Part shown: piece after piece, positions 1 through 7,677 of the stretch | How positions within the stretch are numbered: position 1 is the stretch's first letter | How the letters are laid out: each line of letters begins with the position of its first letter | Assembly: GCF_000179775.1 (NCBI RefSeq) | Contig: NZ_AEEB01000003.1 | Span: forward strand, 1-64,000 | Source: Ahrensia sp. R2A130 | GTDB lineage: Bacteria; Pseudomonadota; Alphaproteobacteria; Rhizobiales; Rhizobiaceae | Direction: 5' to 3' | Length of the DNA: 64,000 bases | The notes under the pieces: generated by a model | The model's database searches: none | What the model saw: only the letters and a program-made list of their open reading frames with translations | Told to the model about the DNA's origin: nothing | Translations under genes and position numbers: made by a program

Positions 1-63
1 TTTGCACAATGATAATTTGCCTAATGAATTGCCATTGTGCGGCAAAAGGGGAGCTTCTCGCAG

Positions 64-369
64 ATGATCGCACGCATCTACCGTCCCGCCCGCACAGCTA
101 TGCAATCCGGCAAGGGCAAAGCGAAGCATTGGGTTCTCAAATACGAAGCCGAAGGCCGTAAGGGCACTGACCCTCTGATGGGCTACACAGCCACATCCGA
201 TACGCTGTCACAGGTTTCCATGCGCTTCGAGACCCGCGAAGATGCGGTCGACTACGCAGAGCGCAACGATATCGCGTACCGCGTTCAGGAACCAAAGGAA
301 GCCCGCCGCAGCGCCGTTTCCTATTCCGACAATTTCAAATACGACCGCAAGGTTCCGTGGACACACTAA
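64..369 (+). CDS. NDUFS4-like accessory subunit of respiratory complex I
   Basis: Encodes a 101-residue protein matching the 'ETC complex I subunit conserved region' family, the bacterial counterpart of mitochondrial NDUFS4 (18 kDa). In alphaproteobacteria this is a peripheral-arm supernumerary subunit of NADH:quinone oxidoreductase. Visible family features are the N-terminal MIARIYRPARTAMQSG, the central W-x-L-x-Y segment followed by a TGSxD-type stretch, and the C-terminal KYDRKVPWTH, where the mitochondrial protein also carries a conserved W near the end. I chose the ATG at 64 because AAGGGGAG lies about ten bases upstream; an in-frame ATG at 37 would add nine atypical residues. It lies 49 kb from the nuo operon, as is usual for this gene in the group. 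Confidence 0.88.
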   Translation: MIARIYRPARTAMQSGKGKAKHWVLKYEAEGRKGTDPLMGYTATSDTLSQVSMRFETREDAVDYAERNDIAYRVQEPKEARRSAVSYSDNFKYDRKVPWTH

Positions 370-429
370 CTCCCTACGTTTCTAATCCTATGCGGCGGAC
401 AAATTATTCCTGCCGTAGAAAGAGCAGTT

Positions 430-1107
430 ATGACAGGAGAAAATGAGACACGTATAAAGTTGCTGTCTGCTAATTATGACCACAACGAAGACGCAGCTCT
501 ATTATTAGAATCCGCTCTAAATTGCATTCGGCTTTCGCAAGGTTTTGCTTTCGGAACTCTACAGGTGGCGGGAGAGGCGCCTGGAGAACCTCAGTGGCCC
601 GGTTCGCTTCCGTCCCCTTACGCCGAGAGAGCGATGGAGATGCGTTTAGGAGGGTATTCCAGCGATCTTTCACGGGCGTTGGCCTATCAAGCCATAGCGG
701 ATAGCTGGAGATTGTACCGAGCTTTACGGTTCAAGGGGCAGGACTGGTTGCTACTTCCAGAGCAACGCAAGGTCATTATCAAGAAACTTGAAAGCCTCAA
801 AAATGTGAGGGATTTTCTTGAACATGGCCGCGATACCAAGACTGGCACGTCAGCAAAGCCTGAAGTGCACAATCATAATGGATGTTTAATTGGTGATGGT
901 GCCTTTCTGATTACAGCTGATAAAGTTCTTATGGGTGGTCTAGAATTGGGTGAATTTCAGAAAGAATTGGAAGTTTTTGAAGAGTGGATTGGATTTATGG
1001 CACTCCATCATAAACGCGAGTTCATCAACCGGGGCCTAGATTGGCGAGAAGTACGTCTAGAGCGTTCGAGAGGGTACCTTCGATTTCCCTATGAAGATTG
1101 GGAATGA
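430..1107 (+). CDS. Hypothetical protein with a HEPN-like Rx4H motif
   Basis: A 225-residue soluble protein that I do not recognise as a named family. The N-terminal half is helical and acidic. Near residues 125-135 it has VRDFLEHGRD, which contains an R-x4-H arrangement like the catalytic signature of HEPN ribonucleases and HEPN-type abortive infection proteins. There is no signal peptide and no membrane segment. It has lower GC and more A/T-ending codons than the housekeeping genes, and it sits on the 3' side of the opposing tRNA-Arg gene, a common place for acquired DNA. The ribosome site (AGAAAGAG) is weak. A HEPN role is inference from one short motif; it could equally be an unrelated helical protein. 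Confidence 0.6.
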   Translation: MTGENETRIKLLSANYDHNEDAALLLESALNCIRLSQGFAFGTLQVAGEAPGEPQWPGSLPSPYAERAMEMRLGGYSSDLSRALAYQAIADSWRLYRALRFKGQDWLLLPEQRKVIIKKLESLKNVRDFLEHGRDTKTGTSAKPEVHNHNGCLIGDGAFLITADKVLMGGLELGEFQKELEVFEEWIGFMALHHKREFINRGLDWREVRLERSRGYLRFPYEDWE

Positions 1108-1136
1108 GTAATTCTTGGTAGTTAGGTTTCTTTAAG

Positions 1137-1213
1137 TGGCGAACCCTACAGGATTCGAACCTGTGACCTACTGCTTAGAAGGCAGTTGCTCTATCCAGCT
1201 GAGCTAAGGGTCC
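1137..1213 (-). tRNA. tRNA-Arg (anticodon TCT)
   Basis: Read on the minus strand the sequence forms a 77-nt cloverleaf with acceptor GGACCCT pairing with AGGGTTC, discriminator G and an encoded CCA. The anticodon loop CTTCTAA gives TCT, reading AGA/AGG arginine codons. The T-loop GGTTCGAATCC is canonical. The 3' end points toward the unknown gene at 430-1107. Confidence 0.95.
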
Positions 1214-1302
1214 GCATTTCAAGCCCCCGTAATCAATGACGGACGGCATGCCCGCTTTTCGACCAATGTGACCTCACAAACAAGCTCTTGCAGTGTAGAT
1301 TT

Positions 1303-3393
1303 TTAGTTGCCAAGCCCAACGTGACGGAATTTTCCATTCACAATCTTCAACCCGTCATTTTCGATGAAGATTTCCTGCGTATCGGCGAGGAAACTCGTCG
1401 ATAGAACCTCACGTTTTTTTGTCGGTGTAAGGCGCAGCTGACGTGCCATTGCTTCGCCTGTGACGGTGCCCGAGCAGGTTTCGTTACGGGCGCGCGATAC
1501 CGCATCCATCACCATTTCCGTCGCATCGTAGGAATACCAGGCGGCCAAATCGTAATCTAGGTCAGGGTTGTCATCTTCGAAGATGCGGCGTAGCCGGGCG
1601 GAGGTTGCGAGATTGCGGGCTTCTGAAACGATGCCGGTCACGACATGCAATTTATCTGGGTAGGGGAAGCCGGCTTCCTCAAGCGCGGCGGTCACCACAC
1701 CCGTCAGAAAAATCGGGTTTGTGATGCCGCGGCGCTGCATTTCCATGATCATGAACGTCAGGTTCGACGTGTAGCCGAACATGGCGATAGGACGTCCGTC
1801 ATTTTCGATCTGGTCAATTGCCGCCATCTGGCTCTCTTCATCGCCACGCAGAAAGCGCAGCGTGGTCACGCGGCCCAAGTGATCCTTTGCAACAGCCGCC
1901 TGCGAAGCTCCGTAGATGTTCGGTTCGTTCGTGCCCGGCGTCTTTGGCGCGTATTCATGGACCACATACGGGTTGCGGTTCATGCCCAGATTTTGCATCC
2001 AATCCACCAGCGACTTTGCGCGTGTGCGGTCGGACATGCCAACGCGGAAGAAATAGTCACGCTCTCCCGGCTGCGCGAGATATCCGGCTGATGCTGATGA
2101 CGACACCATGGGCACTTGGTGCTTGTTGCCCCAGTTTTTAGCGTCCCATGCGATGCGCGACTGGCCCGGGCCGAGGACGACGGCTGGCTTGTCGCCCTCC
2201 ATTTCAGCCAAAATCCTGTTGACCTCTTCCAGATCGCCCTTGCTGTCGTGAATGTCGATTGTGACTTCGAACGGGTAATTGGCTCGATGGTCGCGCAAGT
2301 ACCGCAGGATACCCCAGCGCTGCCGTTTGCCGTGGTTTTGATCAAACGGCATAATTCCCGCCAGTTTTATCGGCGTATCATCCTCTGCGATCAGGTTCAT
2401 CCGGCACAAGAGATTATCCGGTGCGATACGGCTTCCAGCTGCCCAATACTGTGCTGCTGCACCGGCAGCCGGTAGGCCGATCATGGCTGCAACAGCAACT
2501 ACCGGCAGAACCCAGCTGCGTTTTTTCCGTTCGTTGGTAGATGCCGTGGGCTCAGCAGTCGCGGTCAATTGGGTGCTTTGCGAAGCTTGAGATAGATCAG
2601 GATCGACGCTTGTTGCGCTGCCTGATGCACCCTGTGTTTCATCAAACGAAGAACCGGTGCCGGTAGGCATCGCAGCGGAACCACCACTGCGGGCCAATTT
2701 CGCCAACTGTTCCGTTTCTGCAGACGGACGTGCGTCGAGATCACGCTTAAGGGCTTCGGCGCATCTGTCGTATTGGCGAAGAGCCTCCGCCTGTCTGCCT
2801 GCCTTTATGCTCGCTGACATCAAAACGCGGTGGGCCCGCTCTTGGGTCGCGTCGATTGTCAAAATGCTGCGTGCAATGTCTTCCACATCAATCGAATCGT
2901 CTTCGTTCGCACGGTCAAGCAACGTCGTCATCGCGCTAATGGCCGTGGCTTCGTAATGGACGCGACTATCTCTCAACCAATCTTCAAAGGGCGCTGAGCG
3001 AATGCTGAAGCCCTTCATGAACGGCCCGCGATAAAGCTGGGCGGCGGCGGTCAAAGACTCGGTGCTGCCGTCGGCCACAAGCACATGGAAAAGCCGGGTG
3101 TCGACCGAGCTGTCTTCCCCGATAAACCGCAGATGATCCTTTTCGCCGGAAACCGGTTCCCAATCGCTTGCAGCAAGGCTCCGGCGTAAACTGGCAAGTT
3201 CCTGCCTCAAGCTCGCCCGTGCCTGCGCTTCTCCACTGCGATCCCAAAGCAACTCGGCTGCCTCTTCACGGCTAACGCCAGCATTTCGCGGGTCGGCAAT
3301 ATAGGCCAGCAGTGCCAGTGATTTGCGGCCTGGCAGATTTCCAGAATCACCAACATCGGTGCCGCCTAGCAGTCTCAATCGGCAATCTGCCAT
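1303..3393 (-). CDS. SARP/BTAD transcriptional regulator fused to a TM helix and periplasmic ligand-binding domain
   Basis: A 696-residue one-component receptor. Residues 1-90 look like an OmpR-type winged helix (LRLLGG..., GRKSLALLAYIA, REEAAELLW, SLRQELASLRR). Residues about 95-235 are a bacterial transcriptional activation domain (BTAD) with its TPR-like helices (ERAHRVLMSASIKAGRQAEA, LRQYDRCAEAL). After a Ser/Thr/Ala-rich linker, one hydrophobic helix at about 292-316 crosses the membrane, and residues about 330-690 resemble a type I periplasmic binding protein of the branched-chain amino acid/amide class (IKLAGIMPF, VLGPGQSRIAWDAKNW, PMVSSSASAGYLAQ, YFFRVGMSD, AAWYSYDATEMVMDAV). Topology would therefore be ToxR/CadC-like: cytoplasmic DNA binding, periplasmic sensing. 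The ATG has GAGGGAA seven bases upstream. The ligand and targets are unknown; the adjacent AT-rich gap carries repeated candidate operator sites. Confidence 0.85.
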   Translation of the reverse strand: MADCRLRLLGGTDVGDSGNLPGRKSLALLAYIADPRNAGVSREEAAELLWDRSGEAQARASLRQELASLRRSLAASDWEPVSGEKDHLRFIGEDSSVDTRLFHVLVADGSTESLTAAAQLYRGPFMKGFSIRSAPFEDWLRDSRVHYEATAISAMTTLLDRANEDDSIDVEDIARSILTIDATQERAHRVLMSASIKAGRQAEALRQYDRCAEALKRDLDARPSAETEQLAKLARSGGSAAMPTGTGSSFDETQGASGSATSVDPDLSQASQSTQLTATAEPTASTNERKKRSWVLPVVAVAAMIGLPAAGAAAQYWAAGSRIAPDNLLCRMNLIAEDDTPIKLAGIMPFDQNHGKRQRWGILRYLRDHRANYPFEVTIDIHDSKGDLEEVNRILAEMEGDKPAVVLGPGQSRIAWDAKNWGNKHQVPMVSSSASAGYLAQPGERDYFFRVGMSDRTRAKSLVDWMQNLGMNRNPYVVHEYAPKTPGTNEPNIYGASQAAVAKDHLGRVTTLRFLRGDEESQMAAIDQIENDGRPIAMFGYTSNLTFMIMEMQRRGITNPIFLTGVVTAALEEAGFPYPDKLHVVTGIVSEARNLATSARLRRIFEDDNPDLDYDLAAWYSYDATEMVMDAVSRARNETCSGTVTGEAMARQLRLTPTKKREVLSTSFLADTQEIFIENDGLKIVNGKFRHVGLGN

Positions 3394-3433
3394 GTTTTGA
3401 TTCCCTCAAAGGCGGCCACAAGCGTGGTTTGAA

Positions 3434-3766
3434 TTTTTTACGCTATGCTTTCCAAAAATTATTCTAGGAATTCAGAAATACAAAAATCAAGTAATTTTAC
3501 GCTGAAATTACGTTTGTGCTTGATGGGTATTCATATTGATTTTCTTCTGAAAGGTGTTTTATGCGATGCGTAAAATTTTCAAAAATATTATTTAATTCAA
3601 TAACTTGAAGTCAGTTTTATTGATTTCGTACTGTGCCGTTTGTGCGTTCAACCCCTGCATTTTTAAACTTGCATACGACGACCTATGAGGTGTTTCTTCT
3701 AGCGTAAATTTTGCGCTCCCCCAAATGCGTAAAATTTCGGACAGATGCATTTTTCACGTTTTTACG
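3434..3766. promoter_or_regulatory. Cluster of GCGTAAAATT-like sites upstream of the SARP-type regulator
   Basis: Sites occur at 3434-3443 (reverse, GCGTAAAAAA), 3493-3502 (reverse, GCGTAAAATT), 3568-3577 (forward, GCGTAAAATT), 3702-3711 (forward, GCGTAAATTT) and 3727-3736 (forward, GCGTAAAATT). A partial copy TTTTTACG is at 3759-3766. They occur in both orientations, at irregular spacing, and cover the region just upstream of the regulator's start codon. This is the layout expected of operators for a locally acting, possibly autoregulating, transcription factor; SARP proteins classically bind repeated short sites. That link is inference. Confidence 0.45.
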
Positions 3767-3854
3767 ACGTTTCTGTTGCGCTGCTTTCACATGGCCTCTG
3801 CACAAACACCCAGCAGCACTGAAAGGGCAGGGGTAGCCGTCTCAGTGTTGGGCA

Positions 3855-4091
3855 GTGATGCCAGACTTCAAACTTGCAACCGCGACGGGAGTGCGGACGA
3901 TGACAATGACACAGTGCAGAGATGCCATCAGGGGAAATTCCAACAGCACCGGTTCTAGAGTCTTAGAACTCATGATGGAACACGGGTTGGACGCTGACAC
4001 CGAGGACGAAACTATCTCAACGTTGGAAGACGCCAATCGCGCTAGAAAAATCAAAAACGCTGGTGGCTCCGGTAAGAAATACCCTTATTAA
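3855..4091 (+). CDS. Doubtful small ORF, unknown
   Basis: A possible 78-residue protein, or 63 residues if it starts at the internal ATG at 3900. It is hydrophilic, with an acidic helix-like middle part (LMMEHGLDADTEDETISTLE) and a basic end. I see no known motif, no good ribosome binding site and no operon partner. It is the only open frame of any size in this gap that does not look compositionally impossible, so it is listed with low confidence; it may be chance. Confidence 0.15.
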   Translation: MMPDFKLATATGVRTMTMTQCRDAIRGNSNSTGSRVLELMMEHGLDADTEDETISTLEDANRARKIKNAGGSGKKYPY

Positions 4092-4425
4092 ACCAGCAGC
4101 CCTTTTATAACATTGTGAAGCTATCGCCAGGATGATCCAGTTGCGAAGCTCACAAGACCGCACATTCTTCACAGCGATGATTGACCGTTTTATCCCCTCA
4201 GTGCAGATCACGTCCACCGCCCCACATTCCAGCCGTTTGAACGGTTGCTAAATTACCCCCACACATCTAAACACGACCTCGGCTTAACCGGTAGGTGCGG
4301 GCCGATGGGCTTGTGGGCTTTGCAGCTTTCAGCCGTTGGGCCTCGAAACCGCCGTTAAACCGTTTATATAGTGGAGCAACATCGCCGTAAGGCGTGCTCG
4401 ACCAACTTATCGCAAGGATTTCCGC

Positions 4426-4617
4426 GTGGCGTCTCGTACCAATCCCTTCACTTTCCTTCAGCAGGTTCGTGCAGAAGTATCAAAGGTCGTTTGGCCCACC
4501 CGCAAGGAAACTGTGGTCACGACCATAATGACCCTCATTTTGGTGTTCCTCACCGCAATCTTCTTCTTCGTTGTCGATCAGCTTCTCAGCTACGGCACGG
4601 GCTTCCTGTTCGGCTAA
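4426..4617 (+). CDS. secE: Preprotein translocase subunit SecE
   Basis: A 63-residue single-span SecE, the essential clamp subunit of the SecYEG translocon in the inner membrane. The cytoplasmic amphipathic helix carries the family signature FLQQVRAEVSKVVWPTRKET, followed by one hydrophobic helix (about residues 30-55). The length is typical for alphaproteobacteria, which have the short one-helix form. It starts with GTG, supported by AAGGA about eight bases upstream and by the position of the signature. It is followed after 41 bases by nusG, the near-universal secE-nusG pairing. Confidence 0.95.
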   Translation: MASRTNPFTFLQQVRAEVSKVVWPTRKETVVTTIMTLILVFLTAIFFFVVDQLLSYGTGFLFG

Positions 4618-4658
4618 AGCCTAAAACAACAATCATTCAAACGGAGCGCGGCACCCTT

Positions 4659-5189
4659 ATGGCCATGCGGTGGTATATCATTCACGCCTATTCCAACTTC
4701 GAAAAGAAGGTGGTGGATAGCATTCTGGAACAGGCCCGTCAGAAGGGTCTTGAAGACCTGTTCGAGCAGATCCTCGTGCCGACTGAAAAGGTCGTCGAGG
4801 TCCGCAAAGGCAAAAAGGTCGATGCCGAACGCAAGTTCTTCCCCGGCTATGTGCTGGCGCGGATGAACATGACCGATCAGGCGTTCCACCTCATTAAGAA
4901 CACACCGAAAGTGACCGGCTTTCTGGGCTCCGACAACAAACCTATGCCGATCCCTGACCGCGAGGCCGACCGCATTCTAAACCAGGTGCAGGAAGGCGTG
5001 GAGAGACCCAAGCCCTCCGTCACGTTCGAAATCGGCGAAAGCGTTCGCGTTTCCGACGGTCCGTTCGCATCCTTCTCCGGTACGGTGGAAGAAGTGGACG
5101 AAGAACGCGCCCGCCTCAAAGTCGAAGTTTCCATCTTCGGACGCGCAACGCCCGTCGATCTCGAATACGCTCAGGTCGAAAAGGTCTGA
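4659..5189 (+). CDS. nusG: Transcription termination/antitermination factor NusG
   Basis: A 176-residue NusG, which binds RNA polymerase and couples it to Rho, NusE and the leading ribosome. The NGN domain spans about residues 1-115 (MRWYIIHAYSNFEKKV, FFPGYVLARM, KVTGFLGSDNKPMPI) and the KOW domain lies at the C-terminus (GESVRVSDGPFASFSGTVEEVD ending at residue 155, then the VEVSIFGRATPVDLEY tail). The start at 4659 (MAMRWYI) gives the usual 176-residue length; the next ATG at 4665 is also possible. A longer upstream open frame overlapping secE is not a real extension. It is co-oriented with rplK, from which it is separated by a 247-base structured leader. Confidence 0.97.
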   Translation: MAMRWYIIHAYSNFEKKVVDSILEQARQKGLEDLFEQILVPTEKVVEVRKGKKVDAERKFFPGYVLARMNMTDQAFHLIKNTPKVTGFLGSDNKPMPIPDREADRILNQVQEGVERPKPSVTFEIGESVRVSDGPFASFSGTVEEVDEERARLKVEVSIFGRATPVDLEYAQVEKV

Positions 5190-5258
5190 GCCAACTGAAT
5201 TGCAATCCGATCTTTTGATCGGGCTGTGAGGTATCCGCATTAGCGGAAACCGAAAGAT

Positions 5259-5338
5259 GGCGAAGAGCCATCCGGCGAGAATCTCGCCGCGCCCACGCAG
5301 CGAAGGCCACTTGTGGCCGACAGCGTGAGCGCAAACAA
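5259..5338 (+). repeat. Structured dispersed repeat, copy 1 (nusG-rplK leader)
   Basis: About 80 bases beginning GGCGAAGAGCCATCCGGCG and ending GCGTGAGCGCAAACAA. Internal hairpins are CGGCGAGAATCTCGCCG (5273-5289) and GGCCACTTGTGGCC (5305-5318). A matching copy with the same conserved ends but different hairpin-loop sequences lies at 48865-48941. Conservation of ends and pairing rather than of loops suggests a mobile or RNA-structured repeat family. Confidence 0.55.
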
Positions 5339-5436
5339 CAGCGTGGGAGGCGACATTCACCTGGCCGGTGGATCAAACCTAACCACGCAACCTTGAACCG
5401 GTTCGCACCCCGCGAACCACAACCAAAGGCAACACA

Positions 5437-5865
5437 ATGGCCAAGAAAATTGATGGCTACCTGAAGCTTCAGGTGCCGGCAGGCTCCGCCTCGCCATCCC
5501 CGCCAATCGGTCCAGCATTGGGTCAACGCGGTCTCAACATCATGGAATTCTGCAAGGCGTTCAACGCTGCCTCGCAGGAGATGGAAAAAGGCGCACCCGT
5601 GCCCGTGACCATCACCATTTTTGCAGACAAGTCCTTCTCCTTCAAAATGAAGACGCCACCGGCGTCCTTCCTGCTGAAAAAGGCTGCCAGTCTGAAATCC
5701 GGTTCCAAAGAGCCCGGCCGTACGGTCGCTGGTTCTGTAACCTCGGCTCAGGTGCGTGAAATCGCCGAAGCCAAGATGAAAGACTTGAATGCCAACGATA
5801 TCGATCAGGCCATGAAGATCATTGCGGGTTCCGCACGGTCCATGGGCCTGGAAGTGAAGGGCTGA
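5437..5865 (+). CDS. rplK: 50S ribosomal protein L11
   Basis: A 142-residue L11, which binds 23S rRNA in the GTPase-associated centre and forms the stalk base with L10. It shows the conserved lysine-rich start [18 protein letters not shown], the [20 protein letters not shown] loop that binds thiostrepton-type antibiotics, and the C-terminal RNA-binding domain ending in [10 protein letters not shown]. Length and start are standard, and AAAGG precedes the ATG. It is followed after four bases by rplA, consistent with the classic L11 operon, in which L1 represses translation of both genes. Confidence 0.98.
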   Translation: MAKKIDGYLKLQVPAGSASPSPPIGPALGQRGLNIMEFCKAFNAASQEMEKGAPVPVTITIFADKSFSFKMKTPPASFLLKKAASLKSGSKEPGRTVAGSVTSAQVREIAEAKMKDLNANDIDQAMKIIAGSARSMGLEVKG

Positions 5866-5869
5866 ACCG

Positions 5870-6571
5870 ATGGCTAAATTTGGAAAACGCACCGCCGAAG
5901 CCCGTGAGTCGATCGACCGCAAAGCGCTTTACCCGCTGACCGACGCAATCGCGATCGTGAAGAAAGCCGCCACCGCAAAGTTCGACGAGACCATCGAAGT
6001 CTCCATGAACCTCGGTGTCGACCCGCGCCACGCTGACCAGATGGTCCGCGGCGTCATCACCATGCCCAACGGCACCGGTAAAGACATGCGCGTTGCAGTC
6101 TTCGCTCGTGACGCCAAGGCTGATGAAGCAACCGCTGCTGGTGCTGACGTTGTCGGCGCTGAAGACCTCATGGAGCGCATTCAGGGTGGCGACATCCCGT
6201 TTGACCGCATCATCGCAACACCGGACATGATGGCCCTCGTCGGTCGTCTCGGTAAGGTTCTTGGCCCCCGTGGTCTGATGCCAAACCCCCGCGTTGGTAC
6301 GGTTACCCCGGACGTGACGCAGGCTGTGAAAGACGCCAAAGGCGGCTCCGTGGAATTCCGCGTTGAAAAAGCCGGCGTCATCCACGCCGGTATCGGCAAG
6401 GCCAGCTTTGAAGCATCCGCAATCGAGGAGAACGTCCGTGCTCTCATCGAAGCTGTGCTGAAAGCCAAGCCCGCAGGCGCCAAAGGCACCTTCGTCAAAC
6501 GCATTGCGGTCACCTCCACAATGGGCCCCGGCGTAAAAGTCGACGTGTCCAGCGCAATGCCCGCTGCTTAA
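5870..6571 (+). CDS. rplA: 50S ribosomal protein L1
   Basis: A 233-residue L1, the mobile arm of the large subunit E site and, in many bacteria, a translational repressor of its own operon. Conserved segments include the [13 protein letters not shown] start, [18 protein letters not shown], and the domain-II signature [19 protein letters not shown]. It ends with the family-typical [14 protein letters not shown]. It starts four bases after rplK. A strong intrinsic terminator lies 22 bases downstream, so in this genome rplKA and rplJL are separate transcription units. Confidence 0.98.
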   Translation: MAKFGKRTAEARESIDRKALYPLTDAIAIVKKAATAKFDETIEVSMNLGVDPRHADQMVRGVITMPNGTGKDMRVAVFARDAKADEATAAGADVVGAEDLMERIQGGDIPFDRIIATPDMMALVGRLGKVLGPRGLMPNPRVGTVTPDVTQAVKDAKGGSVEFRVEKAGVIHAGIGKASFEASAIEENVRALIEAVLKAKPAGAKGTFVKRIAVTSTMGPGVKVDVSSAMPAA

Positions 6572-6593
6572 GCTGGCGACGCTATACGATTTG

Positions 6594-6628
6594 AAAAAGG
6601 CCTCGGCGGAAACGTCGGGGCCTTTTTT
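6594..6628 (+). terminator. Intrinsic terminator after rplA
   Basis: A 15-bp stem (AAAAAGGCC plus TCGGCG) closes on a GAAA tetraloop with CGTCGG plus GGCCTTTTT, followed by T residues. The flanking A and T runs make it usable in both directions, so it may also end the opposing cassette at 6712-7677. Confidence 0.9.
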
Positions 6629-6711
6629 GTTGGTGTTCTATGATCTTTGCGAACTCTTTTTTGACGCAATAACAATCACTGGATTACCGCACTCCACAGC
6701 TTTAATGCGCG

Positions 6712-7083
6712 CTAGAATTGCAGTTTCTTGCCTAGCCCATATTCAATATTTTTCTTGTCGCGAAGAGGCAGAGTCCTTGAAGATGTCACAGCGTCCAATA
6801 GGCGGCAGAGAAATTCATCCTCAAGAACGCAAATTTCTTTAGGTTTTGGATTGTTCAGGACGTTATTCGCATTCACAACTCGACTAAGAGAAATGTAGCT
6901 ACGTTCGTATTCAAGGCCATTACAATCAGTTTTCAAAATCTCGAAATCACCAGGATAACCATCTCCGCAGATATAAAGTGCTCTCAAGGTGCTTTTGCAG
7001 ACTATCAGATGATATTTAATGGCACGTTCTTGCCCGAGAACATCATCAGTAGCAGCGAAAATTACCGTTCCAGCGTCGTACAC
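6712..7083 (-). CDS. Putative toxin partner of a Panacea-type antitoxin
   Basis: A 123-residue protein I cannot assign by name. It starts with GTG directly after the stop codon of the upstream DUF4065 gene, with no spacing, so the two are almost certainly translated together. The first 70 residues look beta-rich, with a YHLIVCKSTLRALYICG stretch and then YERSYISLSRVV, broadly reminiscent of PemK/MazF-like small barrel toxins; that likeness is weak and is inference. It has lower GC than the ribosomal genes around it and points against them. The role as toxin rests on gene order: Panacea antitoxins are typically encoded next to diverse small toxins. Confidence 0.6.
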   Translation of the reverse strand: MYDAGTVIFAATDDVLGQERAIKYHLIVCKSTLRALYICGDGYPGDFEILKTDCNGLEYERSYISLSRVVNANNVLNNPKPKEICVLEDEFLCRLLDAVTSSRTLPLRDKKNIEYGLGKKLQF

Positions 7084-7677
7084 TTACATATCGCTTAAGT
7101 TCTTCGAGAGCTCAGCGATAGTTGCAGTTTGAGATTTTCTCTTATTGGGAAGTGCGATTGACATATTCATTTCCGGAGCAGCCGTGCTGCCCCGTGAATT
7201 CCATGCTGTCTCATATTCTGGGAGAGCGTGAGTATGCTCCCACACGCCATTGAAGCCGTTCTCAGCCACGAAAGTAACTGCTTGTTCCATTGATTCAATA
7301 TCAGTTTCAGAAAAATAAGACAGGTCGGATTTACGGGTAGGCTGGAACAGGTTGTAACTGCCAGCATCAATAATTTCGTACAAGTCATCAGAGCCGAATG
7401 TATTTACGCGCAAAGCAGAACGCTCTGGTTTCAAAAGATCGTATGCAAATGAACCTACAGGACCGTCTTTCATTGCAACATAATTGTCAAAAGTGATTGG
7501 TCTGCCGTATTCTAACAAGTGAACTCGATCGGCGATGAATAGCGATTTTACGATCTCATATTGAGATGGTTTCTCACCTTTCAATTTCATCAGGCTCTGC
7601 ATTACGTAAAGCAGAGCTTCGCGCAACGTATCCTGATCGACCGTGAGGTGCCTGTTTTGAGATGGCGGAAATTTCAA
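7084..7677 (-). CDS. Panacea (DUF4065) domain protein, probable antitoxin
   Basis: A 197-residue protein with the hallmark of the Panacea/SocA-like DUF4065 family: a helical start (EALLYVMQSLMKLKG), then KSLFIADRVHLLEYGRPI, YVAMKDGPVGSFAYDLLK and a C-terminal helix pair. In characterised systems this domain neutralises a neighbouring toxin by direct binding. It begins with TTG: AAAAGG lies eight bases upstream, while the nearby ATG is out of frame and soon stops. It abuts the candidate toxin gene with zero spacing. The cassette is AT-richer than its surroundings and splits rplA from rplJ, so it was probably inserted. The family call is firm; the antitoxin role is inference from family and context. 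Confidence 0.78.
   Translation of the reverse strand: MKFPPSQNRHLTVDQDTLREALLYVMQSLMKLKGEKPSQYEIVKSLFIADRVHLLEYGRPITFDNYVAMKDGPVGSFAYDLLKPERSALRVNTFGSDDLYEIIDAGSYNLFQPTRKSDLSYFSETDIESMEQAVTFVAENGFNGVWEHTHALPEYETAWNSRGSTAAPEMNMSIALPNKRKSQTATIAELSKNLSDM

Larger units (their letters stand above)
3394..4425. other. Long AT-rich intergenic region between the SARP-type regulator and secE
   Basis: About 1 kb with no convincing gene. The left 400 bases are strongly AT-rich and hold five copies of a GCGTAAAATT-like site (listed separately). The middle contains a weak open frame at 3855-4091. The right 300 bases lead into secE and presumably hold the secE-nusG promoter; I cannot place -35/-10 boxes with confidence. 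No tRNA-Trp was found before secE. Confidence 0.6.

Noticed and set aside
370-1140. Integrative element at tRNA-Arg
   Set aside because: I looked for a duplicated tRNA 3' end or an integrase in the left part of the window and saw neither.
4092-4425. tRNA-Trp upstream of secE, frequent in alphaproteobacteria
   Set aside because: No cloverleaf or T-loop sequence could be found in this stretch.
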